A stretch of 64,000 nucleotides of DNA, taken from the NCBI GenBank assembly GCA_028023455.1, contig JAQFVV010000002.1, positions 31,443,725 through 31,507,724 on the forward strand. The letters run 5' to 3'. Position 1 is the stretch's first letter. Each line of letters begins with the position of its first letter. A program made the position numbers and the translations under genes. Source of the stretch: Epiperipatus broadwayi (taxonomy: Eukaryota > Onychophora > Udeonychophora > Euonychophora > Peripatidae). Shown here piece after piece: positions 1-10,465 of this stretch. The notes under the pieces were generated by a model that saw only the letters and a list, made by a program, of their open reading frames with translations, did no database searches and was not told where the DNA came from.

Positions 1-310
1 GCTTACAGTTTTGATTATCTTGCAGTCTTCATCAGAGCTCTCTATAACTTTCACTTCTCTCTCTACAACTGTAACTAAATATTCAGTTGCAGTTATTCAG
101 TTACAGTTGTAAAGAGAGAAGTGAAAGTTATAGAGAGTTCTGATGAAGACTGCAGGACAGTCAAAACTTTAAGCAAAAAAAAAGGGAATTATTAAAAAAA
201 GATTGCATTAAAGTGTATAAGAGGAAATGATAACAAAAATTTAATATATATATATATATGAATATGTAAAGAGAAGTGAAAAAAAAGTAAAGGAGAAGAT
301 ATAAAGTATA
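1..310. repeat. Fold-back repeat with hammerhead-like core, cut by window start
   Basis: Positions about 7-79 and 96-170 are inverted copies of each other. The + strand of the right arm has CTGATGA at 140-146, one extra A, a GACTG/CAGTC hairpin (148-162) and AAAA (163-166) where a hammerhead would have GAAA. The stretch 200-310 (poly-A-rich, containing TAAAGGAGAAGA) matches 40370-40480, so this is one end of the same element as the one at 40.13-40.48 kb. It codes for no protein that I can see. The left edge is lost at the window boundary. Confidence 0.7.
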
Positions 311-1090
311 ATATTTTATTTAAATATGTTTTAAAATGTTACATGCATACCCTTCATCTAAGATGTTGTTGAAATGGCAAATTTCAAAAGTCATCTACTG
401 CTACAGTTAAACTAATACCAGTACTGTATTTAAAAAATTATCTAATCACATGCATTTCAATGTTTGTTTTACAAGAAATGGCTAAAATTCCGAAATTTCA
501 CTTCTCAGGAAATACTAATCATCACCTTAGCATCTTTAAAAATGGAAAAAAAATGTATTTACCAAGTTAATGGGTTGATTCAAAGGATAAAATTTCATCA
601 TCATTTATTGTTTTATCTAGATCATTTCTTTTCACATCTCTGTGGTTTTACAATTAAAGTGCATAAGGTATTCAATCATTTTTTAAGAAAAAAACATTCT
701 CAAAGACTTTGATAGAAAATAATTGGAACTCTTAAATACTTTAAGTGAATTTTAAATTATAAAGGTGTTGTGTATTGATACTAATAAATAACAAATATTT
801 TAATAAATAATCCCTCTCCACATAAGTAAGTTTATATAATAGAATTTATTCATATAACAAAATTCTTAAGTACATTTATCTATTATAAATGTTTACAAAT
901 GGTGAAACTCACTGGGAAAATCCTTTGTCCAAACCATGGACTTCTATACGTGTTGAATCTTCTGCCCAGTGCTTAATAAAACCTCACTCTTTTTTTATTA
1001 TTTTGCTTTTTTATAACACTCATTCTCTTTTCTTTTAGTGGGAAATTATGTATTAATACATAACAAATAGAAAATTTCAATTTATTTCCA
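311..1090. other. No recognised feature
   Basis: AT-rich sequence. The only open frame of note (464-712, +, 82 aa) is low-complexity, Lys/His/Phe-rich and matches no family I know, so I read it as chance. No repeat of the window's main families was seen here. Confidence 0.5.
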
Positions 1091-1160
1091 CAATATATAT
1101 ATATATATATATATTGCGGGTTCATCCGTGTTAAAAACTTTTAATATTAATATACTGATG

Positions 1161-1190
1161 TTTCGACTTGGTCACACAAGCCATCCACAG
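1161..1190 (-). ncRNA. Hammerhead-like motif in PLE 3' end (left copy)
   Basis: Read on the minus strand: CTGTGGA (1190-1184), one extra T, a GGCTTG/CAAGTC hairpin with a short loop, then GAAA (1164-1161). Position 6 of the CUGANGA core is U, so it is probably not catalytic as it stands. Confidence 0.4.
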
Positions 1191-1283
1191 AGTTATAAAA
1201 GGTAGAAAGACGGTTGTAGAGGCGCTACAATCACTGATTTGAATAAAAACGTTAAAATTCCACCAATAGCAAAAATGTTAAAT

Positions 1284-1661
1284 TTAGGAATGTTTTTTAA
1301 AAAAATCTTTCCAAATAGGAGGAAGTTTGCATGAATCATCTCGCTTATTGATACAATCTGCCCTTTTAAGTATCTCAATGGCTTCTCTAATTTTGCACTG
1401 GTAGAGATTATCACATCTGGATATGATCCTGGTACTAGAAAAATCAATTTTATGACCTGAATCTATAGTATGGAGTGAGAGCGCTGATGATGATGAGTGT
1501 TGTTTAACTGCATTAGTATGCTCATCTCTCCTAACACTGATGTGACAATTACTCATAACTATGTAAGAAGCTTTACAAGTTTTACATGAAATTTGATAGA
1601 CACCATGAGATTCAAGAGGGATTGAATCCTTAGGCTTGGTTATTATATTGCTGATCTTTTG
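1284..1661 (-). pseudogene. PLE GIY-YIG endonuclease end, inactive copy
   Basis: The reading frame on the minus strand gives GVYQI, then C-x2-C (CKTC), KASY, then IVMSNCH, and ends in LPPIWKDFFKKHS. This is the order of the Penelope GIY-YIG module: GVY (the GIY strand), a CxxC pair, the YIG strand, a catalytic Arg helix and a His/Glu-rich C-terminus. Two key positions differ from the right-hand copy: the Gly of YIG is Val, and the Arg (CGC in the partner) is Cys (TGT). This copy is therefore predicted dead as a nuclease. The N-terminal reverse transcriptase is missing. Family assignment rests on motif order, not on a database search. Confidence 0.8.
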
Positions 1662-1739
1662 ATGAGCAGAAAATGCTGTATCTATATTATATGTAAAAGG
1701 AACTACAGACAGTATCAGACGTATAATAAAATGCTATAA

Positions 1740-2141
1740 TATAGATACAGCATTTCTGTTCATCAAAAGATCAGCAATATAATAACCAAGCCTAAGGATT
1801 CAATCCCTCTTGAATCTCATGGTGTCTATCAAATCTTATGTAAAAATTGTAAAGCTTCTTACATAGGTATGAGTAATCATCGCATCAGTGTTAAGAGAGA
1901 TGAGCATTCTAATGCAGTTAAACAACACTCATCATCATCAGCACTCTCACTCCATACTATAGATTCAGGTCATAAAATTGATTTTTCTAGTACCAGGATC
2001 ATATCCAGATGTGATAATCTCTACCAGTGCAAAATTAGAGAAGCCATTGAGATACTTAAAAGGGCAGATTGTATCAATAAGCGAGATGATACATGTAAAC
2101 TTCCTCCTATTTGGAAAGATTTTTTTAAAAAGCATTCCTAA
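1740..2141 (+). pseudogene. PLE GIY-YIG endonuclease end, motif-intact copy
   Basis: The frame is open from about 1740, well before the first Met at 1869, so that Met is not the true start. It reads through KPKDSIPLE, GVYQI, CKNC, KASYIG, then MSNHRISVKRDEH, a Ser/His-rich stretch ending HTIDSGHKIDF, an IREAIEILKR helix, and LPPIWKDFFKKHS before the stop. GVY, YIG, Arg and the following Glu/His are all present. In full elements this domain follows a telomerase-related reverse transcriptase and nicks the target DNA for reverse transcription. Here only the last 130 or so residues remain, as a 5'-truncated copy. It is the better preserved partner of the inverted pair. Confidence 0.85.
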
Positions 2142-2233
2142 ATTTAACATTTTTGCTATTGGTGGAATTTTAACGTTTTATTCAAATCATTGATTGTAGC
2201 ACCTCTACAACCATCTTTCTACCTTTTATAACT

Positions 2234-2263
2234 CTGCAGATGGCTTGTGTGACCAAGTCGAAA
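2234..2263 (+). ncRNA. Hammerhead-like motif in PLE 3' end (right copy)
   Basis: CTGCAGA (2234-2240), one extra T, a GGCTTG/CAAGTC hairpin (2242-2259) and GAAA (2260-2263). Core position 6 is C instead of A. Hammerhead ribozymes have been reported in the terminal repeats of Penelope-like elements; this placement agrees, but the core is off consensus. Confidence 0.4.
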
Positions 2264-2374
2264 TGTCAGTATATTAATATTAAAAGTTTTTAACATGGAT
2301 GAACCCACAAAATATGTATTTTATATATTTAACCCAGCAAATCTTTGTTTTAACATATATATATAATATATGTT

Positions 2375-2765
2375 AATTAGAACAAAATTGTAATCATAAT
2401 AAAAAATATAACGGTAATAAACTATCATAAACAGTCTTTCAATCCACAGAAGTACTTTGGGTTAATTTCTTAAACCTTCTTCAACTGCCATTAAATTCAA
2501 AAACCAAAGCAGAAGCAAACGTCATCAATTCAAATCCCATATTTTAATGTTAGCAGCTTGTCTATTTATTAAATTCATTTTATTTCTATTTATTAAAATT
2601 GTCTCCTTAATTTTTCTTTTATTATGGTTTCTTTCTTCATGAAGAATTTTCACATCTTCAATATCAAATTTAAATTTAAATTTACATGTTTTTTCAGGAT
2701 TGAAAGACTGTTTATAATAGTTTATTACCGTTATATTTATTATTTTTATTATGAATATATATATA
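2375..2765. repeat. Fold-back element, family A, copy 1
   Basis: Arms at about 2394-2446 and 2696-2752 are near-perfect inverted copies (shared core ACGGTAATAAACTAT). Other copies lie at 55935-56295, in the opposite orientation, and as a fragment at 35370-35525. Shared internal words include TTGATGACGTTTGC-type sequence and an AATAAATAGACAAGCTGC stretch. No coding capacity; probably a MITE-like or fold-back DNA element. Confidence 0.75.
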
Positions 2766-2769
2766 TAAT

Positions 2770-3740
2770 ACAACAAAAAGATATTTTTTACTTATTATTT
2801 ATTATATATAAACTATATAATATAGTTGCTTAGATAAGTATTCTTATATAAGTACCTGTAGAAGCTAGGCAAGATAATGCCACATCTTTAGAAGATTATA
2901 CTATAATAAGATAAATGTTTTGCATTTTAAAAAGTAATTAAAACTTATATCAGCCTGATACCTAGGTAAGAGATTGATTAGATTAGACTAGAGTACTTGG
3001 GGATCAGATAAAACATTTTACTTTGTTACATATAATTATTAATATTTGTTTTCTTTATCCTTGTCTTAATAACCTTCTTCAATGACTTGTTTTGTCTCAC
3101 AACATGTAGAGGTACACCTGTACAACTAGCTATTGATATAGAAAAAATTAGGCTCAAGATACCGCAATCAACATTGCTAAAAATTATTTATTTCTTGAAT
3201 ATTGAGAACTCAATTTATTATTATATTTTATTTCATATATTTATTTATATGTACTAAATTATCTTATTTTCATTTTTTTATTATTTAAATTAAGAAATAA
3301 ATATGGTCACATGGTATTATTAGAATGCGTTTAATTAAAGGTATATTATTGTAGTAGTAATATTATTTATATTCGTTACTAATACTCACACACAGTTTAA
3401 ATATTAATATTTAGTTATTGATGATATGGTTTAAACACAATAAAATGCCCTTATTTAGCCATATCGATAATAAAACTTTTTAAGTTAAAGATTAACAATT
3501 TTAATGAGTCTTATTTATTCTACTCAAATATTTTAAACCCTGAGGTAATTTTCGATTTGATATAGCTGGCCAAACAGATAAGTATTATTAGACTTATTTA
3601 TTCTTTTATGCAAATAATACAATTATATTTGAATTTCGTAATCCTGAGATATTATTATTATTTATTAATAATGTTTTCTTATATATTTAATTGTTCTGTT
3701 TACAGTAAAGAGTCTCATTATAGTGATTATTTATATAAAA
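2770..3740. other. No recognised feature
   Basis: Very AT-rich, with short A/T runs. The open frames at 2624-2833 and 3608-3793 are Phe/Tyr/Ile-rich translations of AT-rich DNA and are not believed. Confidence 0.5.
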
Positions 3741-3970
3741 CAGGCATAACTCTCCATATAGTAGTGCCACTCAGTGCAAGTCAGAGCAATTAATGGATGC
3801 CAGAAGGATTGTGCATAAAATCCCTATCTAGTGCCTACTCATCCAATATCCCCAGACTAGTTTCTAGCTTGTGGAGTTGCACTAAGTGGCACTACTGTTT
3901 GGAGAGTTTTACATGTTTTAATAACAGTTATGAACAAGCATAAGAAATCGTGATCATATGATCATTTACA
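3741..3970. repeat. MITE family B, copy 1 (internally deleted)
   Basis: This copy shows the family design. The left inverted repeat runs from ACTCTCCATA through a GTGCAAGTCAGAG motif and AATTAATGGATGC. Then come the internal words CCTACTCATCCAATATCCCC and CTAGTTTCTAGCTTGTGG. The right inverted repeat ends in TTTGGAGAGTTTT, and a GTGATCATATGATC outer end follows. The segment between CTTGTGG and the right arm, present in the 27-kb copy, is missing. Confidence 0.8.
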
Positions 3971-4355
3971 AGGTATAAGTTAAGCAAACATTTTGACAGC
4001 TAAATTGCTGTAGGTTACACTCTTCATCAATTAGTCAGTTACAATGTAGCAGTACCTGATAACATTGCAAAAATATGAATTGTAACATGAACATTATATG
4101 CGTTAAAAATTAGTTCAGTAGTTGAAACAATATGGTTCTATATAGTGTGTTGGTTTCTTTCACAAACTTATTATTGGTTTTTATAATCAGGGAATTGAAC
4201 AGATATGCTAATAATATCAATATTATGATATGTATTTAGAATTACGATTAGGTGGGAAAGCTAGAAGCTAAAAGGTCAAATGGTTATTTTTGTGTGTTAC
4301 AACTTCTAATCTCTATAATGTATGAATTCCTCCTGAAGTTAAAGGAGTATTTAAT

Positions 4356-4389
<34 letters not shown>

Positions 4390-4449
4390 TTATCAACAAC
4401 CATTATCAATCCACTGCAAGATGAAGGTCTCTCCAAGTTTAATCCATCT

Positions 4450-6095
4450 TCACCGATCTTTAGCTTCTCTTTTCCACAACACCCCTGCACATTTTCTTAT
4501 TTCATCCATCCATCTCACATGTGGCCTCTTTCTGGGTCTTTTACAATCTCTTGGAATCCAGTTTAAAATTTCAATTGTCCATCTATTATCATTTCTTCTA
4601 GCAATATGTCCAGCCCAACTCCATTTCAATCTTTTAATTTTTTCAATAAGGTCAGTAACACCTGTTTGTTGTCTTACCCACACATTGCATTTTCGATCTC
4701 GTCTTGTTACTCCCAACATACATCTCTCCCTACTCCTTTGAGTGGTCTGAAGTCTCTGTATTGCTCTTCTATTAAGTGTCCAAGTCTCAGATCCATAAGT
4801 AAGAACTGGTGAAACACATTTGTTAAAAACCATTCTTTTCAAACACATAGGCATATTTCCTTTTAGTATCAAGTTATTTCTACCAAAAGCACTCCAACCA
4901 AGTTTAATTCTATGATTAATTTCCTCCATTATGTTTCCATCTGTATTAATAATCTGACCTAGGTATTTGTAACTGTTAACTTCTTCTAATTCTTCATAAT
5001 CAATCTTTATTTTCATATTTTGAGCAAATCGATTAAACATTACTTTAGTCTTTTTAACATTTATCTTTAGTCCTACTTTTCTACTTTCATCGGCTAACTC
5101 CTGCAACATTTCCTGCAGCTCTGAAGCATTATTTGCAAAAACAACTACATCATCTGCAAAATCTAAATGACTTAAATACTCTCCATTTACTTTCATTCCT
5201 TTAGTTTCCCATTTTAATCCACAAAATACTTCTTGCAGCACTGCTGTAAAAAGTTTTGAAGATATGGAGTCACCTTGCCTTACACCTTTCTCAATGTTGA
5301 TTTTTCCAGTATCATTATGTAATCTAATTGTTGCTGTTGCATTTTTATAGATATTCTTTAAAATATGACAATATCCTGGATCTATACCTTGATGATCCAA
5401 TGCTTTAATCACTGAAGAAATGTGTATAGAATCGAATTCCTTTTCATAATCTACAAATCCAAAACATAATGACAACTCATATTCATTTGTCCTTTCTATG
5501 ACTTCTCTCAATACCTGGATATGATCTATTGTACTAAAACCACTTTTAAATCCAGCTTGTTCTCTTGGTTGGTGGAAATCCAAAGTTTTCTGTAGACTAG
5601 TTGTAATTATCTTGGTAAAAATTTTATATAAAACTGATAAAAGGCTGATAGGTCTGTAATTTCTAATATCTTCTTTATCACCTTTTTTAAATATTAATAT
5701 TATTACTGCATTCTTCCAATCTTCCGGTACATCTTTATCATTTAGACATTTGGTATATAACTTTGCTAAAATTGTTTTTATTTCTTCACCTGCTTCTTTT
5801 AATATATCAATTATAATTCCATCATTTCCTGGAGCCTTTCCTTTCTTCATACATTTAATTGCATGTCTCACTTCTTCATTTAAAATTCTGGGCAATTCGG
5901 AAGATGTAATAGATATAGGAGATACTTGTTCTTTATTACTATGTAATTCTTGATAAAAATCTTCTACCAATTTCATGATGTCATCTCTCTTTTTAGTAAT
6001 AATTCCATCTTTTTTTCTTATTGCAGATATAAATTTCCTACCAATACCAAAATGTTGTTTAACATTTTTAAGACTTTTATTTTCTTCTACAGCTT
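4450..6095 (-). CDS. RTE LINE reverse transcriptase and C-terminal region
   Basis: The listed Met (5976) starts a 508-codon stretch, but the coding frame is open back to about 6095. Numbering from that Met, the RT motifs are: RNYRPISLL (105-113), GFVDYEKEFDSI with the catalytic Asp 176 (the usual AFD is EFD here), GVRQGDSISS (231-240) and LDFADD (271-276, catalytic Asp pair). YKYLG and the RTE-typical TYGSETWTL and RRNDNRWTIEIL blocks follow in the C-terminal half. The frame stops at TGA (4450-4452); without it about 20 more residues would follow. This enzyme copies element RNA into DNA at the nick. Catalytic residues are present. Confidence 0.9.
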
Positions 6096-6461
6096 TCCTT
6101 GTATTTCACAGTTATACTTTCTTATATCATTTTCAACTCTTTTCCGTACCATTTTACAAAATTCGAGATATTCAATTCTTTTTAATACATCATTTTTGTA
6201 TATCTTCATATTCCTTCTTTTCTTCATAAATTCTCTAGTCTCAGTAGAAATTTTATTAGTTAATTGCTGCTTTTTTCTACCAGCTATCTTTGTTGCAGTT
6301 TTTAAAAGTGTATCAGTTATTTTCATATTAATTTCATTCAAATCTGAATCATGTTCAAAATCTCCTAACACTTGAAACCTATTTGTAAGTTCTAATTTAA
6401 ATTCATTAGAATGTTTCTGAAAATTAGGAATATCAACTGTAAATATTGTTTTCTCAATCAT
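6087..6461 (-). pseudogene. RTE LINE linker between endonuclease and RT
   Basis: 124 codons of a Lys/Glu-rich region that in RTE elements links the nuclease and RT domains. It begins exactly where the endonuclease frame stops (ATGA overlap). It runs out at TAG just after a GGAAAGCTG context, where the RT frame (AVEENKSLKNV and on) takes over one base earlier. Both junctions need a -1 step, as one-base deletions would cause. Taken alone it is not a separate gene. Confidence 0.8.
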
Positions 6462-7351
6462 TTTTGTCTCTCTAGTTTTACATTAACACGTAACTTACAC
6501 CTTACTAATCGATGATCACTTCCTGTGTTAAATTTATTAAGATCATTACAATCTTGAAATATGTATTTCCTGTTAGTCAAAATATAATCCAATTCTGCTG
6601 TACCTTCATTTGGATGCTTCCATGTCCATTTCCTTTTAACATTTTTCTCAAAAAATGAATTCATAATATAAAGTTTTTCTTTTTCTGCAAACTCCACAAG
6701 TCTATGTCCTCTCTCATTTCTATTACCATAACCAAAATTACCTACAGAAATTTCATCTTTCATTTGTCTACCAATTCTAGCATTAAAGTCTCCCATAACA
6801 ATTTTAAAATGTTGTTTACTCTGATCAAAAGCCTTTTGTACATCCATATAAAAATCTTCTACTACTTCATCACTATGAGAACTTGTTGGGGCATAAACCT
6901 GAATTATCTGCATTTGGTATCTGCTATTAAGTTGTATAACTAATCTTGCAACTCTGTCCAATACACTATTAATCTCCACAATATTGTTCTTCCACTTTTT
7001 ATTTATAATGAATCCTACTCCACTTGTATTTCCAATATGTGTGCCTTTATAGTAGAGTATATGTCCACTTTTTAAATCAATTGTTTCTTCACCTTTTCTT
7101 CTAACTTCACAAAGTCCAATAATGTCCCATTTAATATAAGACAATTCTTCTTCTAATTCTTGCAATCTTCCTTCACTTGAAAGTGATCTGCAGTTGTAAG
7201 TACCTAAATAAAAAGTCGTCATCAAATGGCAGCCTGGGTCCACAATCAGGGGATTCTTAGCACCCTCCGCCTTCGGCCACCAACCGCTGCCTTGGTTGGT
7301 GACTTTACAGCCTCCTGGGAATAAGGGCCATGCTTTATTTTTGTCTGTCAT
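6458..7351 (-). CDS. RTE LINE endonuclease domain (297-aa frame)
   Basis: The frame encodes the APE-like endonuclease that nicks target DNA for target-primed reverse transcription. Motifs seen: TYNCRSLS (Asn 53), GLCEVR (Glu 82), QVYAPTS (152-158), GDFNARIG (187-194, Asp 188 and Asn 190), LDYILTN (254-260) and GSDHRLV (277-283, the catalytic Asp-His pair). All the usual active-site residues appear intact. The first 45 residues (Gly/Pro/Trp-rich) precede the domain; the start Met at 7351 is the first in frame, but the true start is unproven. The frame ends in an ATGA overlap after an A5 run, where the coding sense continues in another frame, consistent with a one-base deletion. Confidence 0.9.
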   Translation of the reverse strand: MTDKNKAWPLFPGGCKVTNQGSGWWPKAEGAKNPLIVDPGCHLMTTFYLGTYNCRSLSSEGRLQELEEELSYIKWDIIGLCEVRRKGEETIDLKSGHILYYKGTHIGNTSGVGFIINKKWKNNIVEINSVLDRVARLVIQLNSRYQMQIIQVYAPTSSHSDEVVEDFYMDVQKAFDQSKQHFKIVMGDFNARIGRQMKDEISVGNFGYGNRNERGHRLVEFAEKEKLYIMNSFFEKNVKRKWTWKHPNEGTAELDYILTNRKYIFQDCNDLNKFNTGSDHRLVRCKLRVNVKLERQK

Positions 7352-7672
7352 AATTGTATATATGTATTGGAAAAATATTTATCATTTACACAAACATTCA
7401 TTCTGCCTTATCAGGCACTGAGAAGAAAGACTATGGTGTTTCTTGATCTTAAACTCAGAGGTAAAAAGCCAATAAACTTACCATGCTGGCTAATGCGTAT
7501 TGGTGAGCAGCCCATCCATGTTCGTATACTATATGAATAATCACATAGTAATAACAGCTGCAACGACAAGAACGTATGGGATGGACATTAGGAATTTGCC
7601 CTGCTCGGTTCCTTTAAGGCCTCCAAGAGGTATCAAAGGGTCTCCTTTCAGTTAATAGCAAACTCCTTCCTG

Positions 7673-7674
<2 letters not shown>

Positions 7675-7766
<92 letters not shown>
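7675..7766. repeat. (TA)n microsatellite, 92 bp
   Basis: Uninterrupted TA dinucleotide directly beside the 5' end of the RTE copy. The 85-aa frame across it is an artefact of the repeat. Confidence 0.95.
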
Positions 7767-7769
<3 letters not shown>

Positions 7770-7771
<2 letters not shown>

Positions 7772-9200
7772 AGTGATTAGCTATAACCTGATACACCATC
7801 CAATTATTTAAGACACTGTGCCAATTGGAGTCACACAAACATATTTTCTTAACCAATAAATTGCCAAGCAAATTATCATATTAACATTTTTTCTTTCCAA
7901 CATATACATTTATATAAACATCTTTTAATTTTTAAAGAAATAATAAAACCATTAAACCACTAGGGAAAAATATATAGGTATACTAACACTGGAATAAAAC
8001 AGGTATTATATGTTACTAACTGGGGAGAACTATATCAAAAACTTGCACTGACTGAATTAAAATCTAATCACATAGCAACCAGTTGTAGAAACGAAATTAA
8101 AAATATTCATAAATTATTGTTTTAATCCCATTTATATATATTATGTCTGCTAAACAATAGGAAATGCCAAGGTTGATATATTTAAAAAAACTACACGCGA
8201 TCTACAATGATCTACAATGTGTTATTAATTGTTATATTGTCTTCTGCATTGGAAGATAGAACATTATTTTTTTTCCTGCTTAAAAAGAAATTCGAATACA
8301 AAGTTTGAATTTAAATATATATTTTATTTAAATATTAATCAAAATGATCAAAAGCTGAACTTTTAAATCAATCATATGATTTGGAAGAAATAATTTAAAA
8401 AGAAGATTCAATTATTTGCTAATTAGGCAATTTTAATTAAATTCACGGTAGTTATAATAATATACAATAATTAAGCAGTTAAAGAAGCATGTTTTATTGC
8501 TATTGATGATAAGGCTATGAATAGGAAAGAGGCGTGTTACAAAATCTCTAAGAAATGGATCATTTAGAGCTGACGCATTTATTTTCAACTAATTTACATA
8601 TATCAGCATATTTTAGCATATACCAACATGCTATGCTTATTCTTTGTTGCCCATGATTATGAGAGCTAAGTTCTCTTGAAAGCGCTCGGGCATTATTTTT
8701 TAGATATTATAATTATTTTGAGTTTATAATATATTGTTATTTAATCCTGATGAAGCTCGGTTGTTGTGCGTGTATTTGCGCATTAAAATTATATACATTT
8801 TGATATATAGAAATATCACCACTAAAGTCTTGAGAAGCAAATAAATCAATAAATATATATTATTGTTATACCATGATTGCTTGCTGAACAGTTTATACCA
8901 TAAGGTAATAATACATCATCAATAAAGCCATGGAAGCTTAAAGATTTTACCTGCCCATTTAGAAGAAACCTGAAGACCATCTTTTTCCTTGAATAAAATG
9001 CTTAACCAAATCCAAGACAGTGTAATTGCAGAAAATTACTGCCTTTTGAACCAGACAAGAAATTTCCATTCTTCACGGGAGCAGAACTTCATCTCCGTTC
9101 ATGGGAACTTATTTGGCAAATAAACAGTTTCCAGCAGACTCATCGAACTTTAATTAACATAATGGAATAAAAATTGTGATTTTTGTTTGTTATTTTTTAT
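7770..9200. other. No recognised feature
   Basis: AT-rich. A CTGATGAAGCTCGG word at about 8749 recalls hammerhead-like repeats, but no pairing strand or GAAA follows. Two overlapping open frames near 9000-9165 have no recognisable relatives. Confidence 0.4.
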
Positions 9201-9204
9201 TTTG

Positions 9205-9350
9205 TCTATTCGAACTCAGACTTTCACATGACCCACCACTCTCAGTGCCATCTCATATTGCTGACCCACCTGATCACACACATGTTGAAAAGATATGAGA
9301 TGGCACTGAGAGTGGTGGGTCATGTGAAAGTCTGAGTTTGAACCCTGCAT
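9205..9350. repeat. Short hairpin of family-H ends
   Basis: About 50 bp (9209-9258) is repeated inverted at 9293-9342 around a 34-bp spacer containing GATCACACACATG. The arm (GACTTTCACATGACCCACC and so on) is the outer end of the hammerhead-bearing family H. Similar mini-hairpins lie at 50100-50262 and at 63845-64000. Confidence 0.85.
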
Positions 9351-9369
9351 ATATTACATATATAAATGC

Positions 9370-10325
9370 AGGTTTAAGCCTGTACAATGTATTATTTTGT
9401 CTATTGTAAATTTTTTGTATATTTTCGTTTTCTACAATTGGAAGCCAATGTGTTATAATTTGAGGAAAATTCATTATAAGAGGAAGGTGGGGAAAAATAT
9501 TAGATTTAACTTCTTCTTTTTTTATCATCTTCATTTGTATAACAATAAAAAAAATTACACAAGTTTTGACCTCCCCATCCAACTAACTTTTGACAACTTA
9601 ATGAGAGGTAAGAGATTTTAATATTATCTCACTGTAAGCAACACATTAGATAATGATAGAGTTTATATTAATTTATTTATTATTAATTAAGCTTACTTTA
9701 TATTGCTTTTATATAAATGATTTACAATCATTGATTTATCTGAACAACAAAGATATTTTTTTTTATGTTTGCATATATATTTTAAATTAGCCAGCCAAAA
9801 TCGCGATCATATATATATATAATAATGTTACATATTCGTTGTTGTAAATTATTAGTCAAGTGTATGAACTTCTACCATTGGGTTGAGGGTAAGGATTTTA
9901 TTTTTATTAATATCATTATAGATATCAGTATGGTAGAAATTCATCCTTGACAAAACAAATTACATGTGTCAGATTGAATTGTCATTCGTATTTTATATTT
10001 TTGTTAATCAATAAATGTTTATATAATTCGTTATTTTAATCTGGTCTCTAGTGCATCATTATTTCCATATCCACCATCAGCTTTATAGTTCTTCATTATT
10101 CACATACCCGTTATAAACATTATTATCTTATTTAATTTTACACCTATCAATATTATTATAATGATAGAGGAAATACATATACATATTTAAGTTATTTATT
10201 ATAACTTTTAATACATATATACTTATACTGCACATACATATTTTTTTTATATATCTTATGGTTTTGGATATGCTTAATAGATTTTTGGTAATTAATTATC
10301 ACTTATGTAAATAAACATTTATTTT
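9370..10325. other. No recognised feature
   Basis: AT-rich with short TA runs; no supported gene. Confidence 0.4.
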
Positions 10326-10329
10326 TAGT

Positions 10330-10465
10330 GCTGTTTCTAATTGTAATAAATTTAATCAGCTATTTAAGCTATTGTGCGCTTTTTTTTTTTTAAGAGTGTT
10401 AAATAATAAATGAGTACTTCCACTTCCAACACAAGATAGCTTAAATGGCTGATTAAATTTATCAC
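10330..10465. repeat. Fold-back fragment, family F
   Basis: Inverted arms at about 10343-10378 and 10428-10463 (AATTTAATCAGC...). The words AAGCTATTGTGCGCTTT and ACACAAGATAGC match the better preserved copy at 63.19-63.54 kb. Confidence 0.65.

Larger units (their letters stand above)
1115..2318. mobile_element. Inverted pair of Penelope-like element 3' ends
   Basis: Two copies of about 580 bp (roughly 1115-1692 and 1735-2318) face each other around a spacer of about 40 bp. Each codes on its own strand for the C-terminal GIY-YIG endonuclease of a Penelope-like retroelement, followed by a 3' untranslated part holding a CTGNNGA...GAAA hairpin motif. A (TA)n tract (1093-1113) borders the left end. 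Penelope-type elements are known to form partly inverted, terminal-repeat-like copies, which fits this arrangement. The reverse transcriptase part is absent from both halves, so the locus cannot move by itself. Confidence 0.85.
4250..7672 (-). mobile_element. RTE-type LINE, near full length, copy 1
   Basis: On the minus strand the order is a 5' leader (about 7672-7352), an apurinic-type endonuclease frame (7351-6458), a linker frame (6461-6087), a reverse transcriptase frame (about 6095-4450) and a 3' tail of GAT/AAT-type triplets running into (TA)n at 4357-4388. One long EN-RT reading frame ending in a triplet-repeat tail is typical of the RTE/BovB clade. The frame is broken by only two single-base shifts (near 6460 and near 6090) and a TGA close to the C-terminus, so the copy looks young or carries assembly indels. 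Four other copies of the family lie in the window. Confidence 0.9.

Noticed and set aside
7614-7871. 85-aa frame with alternating Ile-Tyr
   Set aside because: It is the translation of the (TA)n microsatellite.
8740-8775. Hammerhead-like CTGATGAAGCTCGG
   Set aside because: No pairing strand and no GAAA downstream.
8980-9170. Possible small exon (two overlapping open frames, somewhat GC-richer)
   Set aside because: No recognisable domain, no clear splice sites, and neither frame resembles the missing K2P exon.
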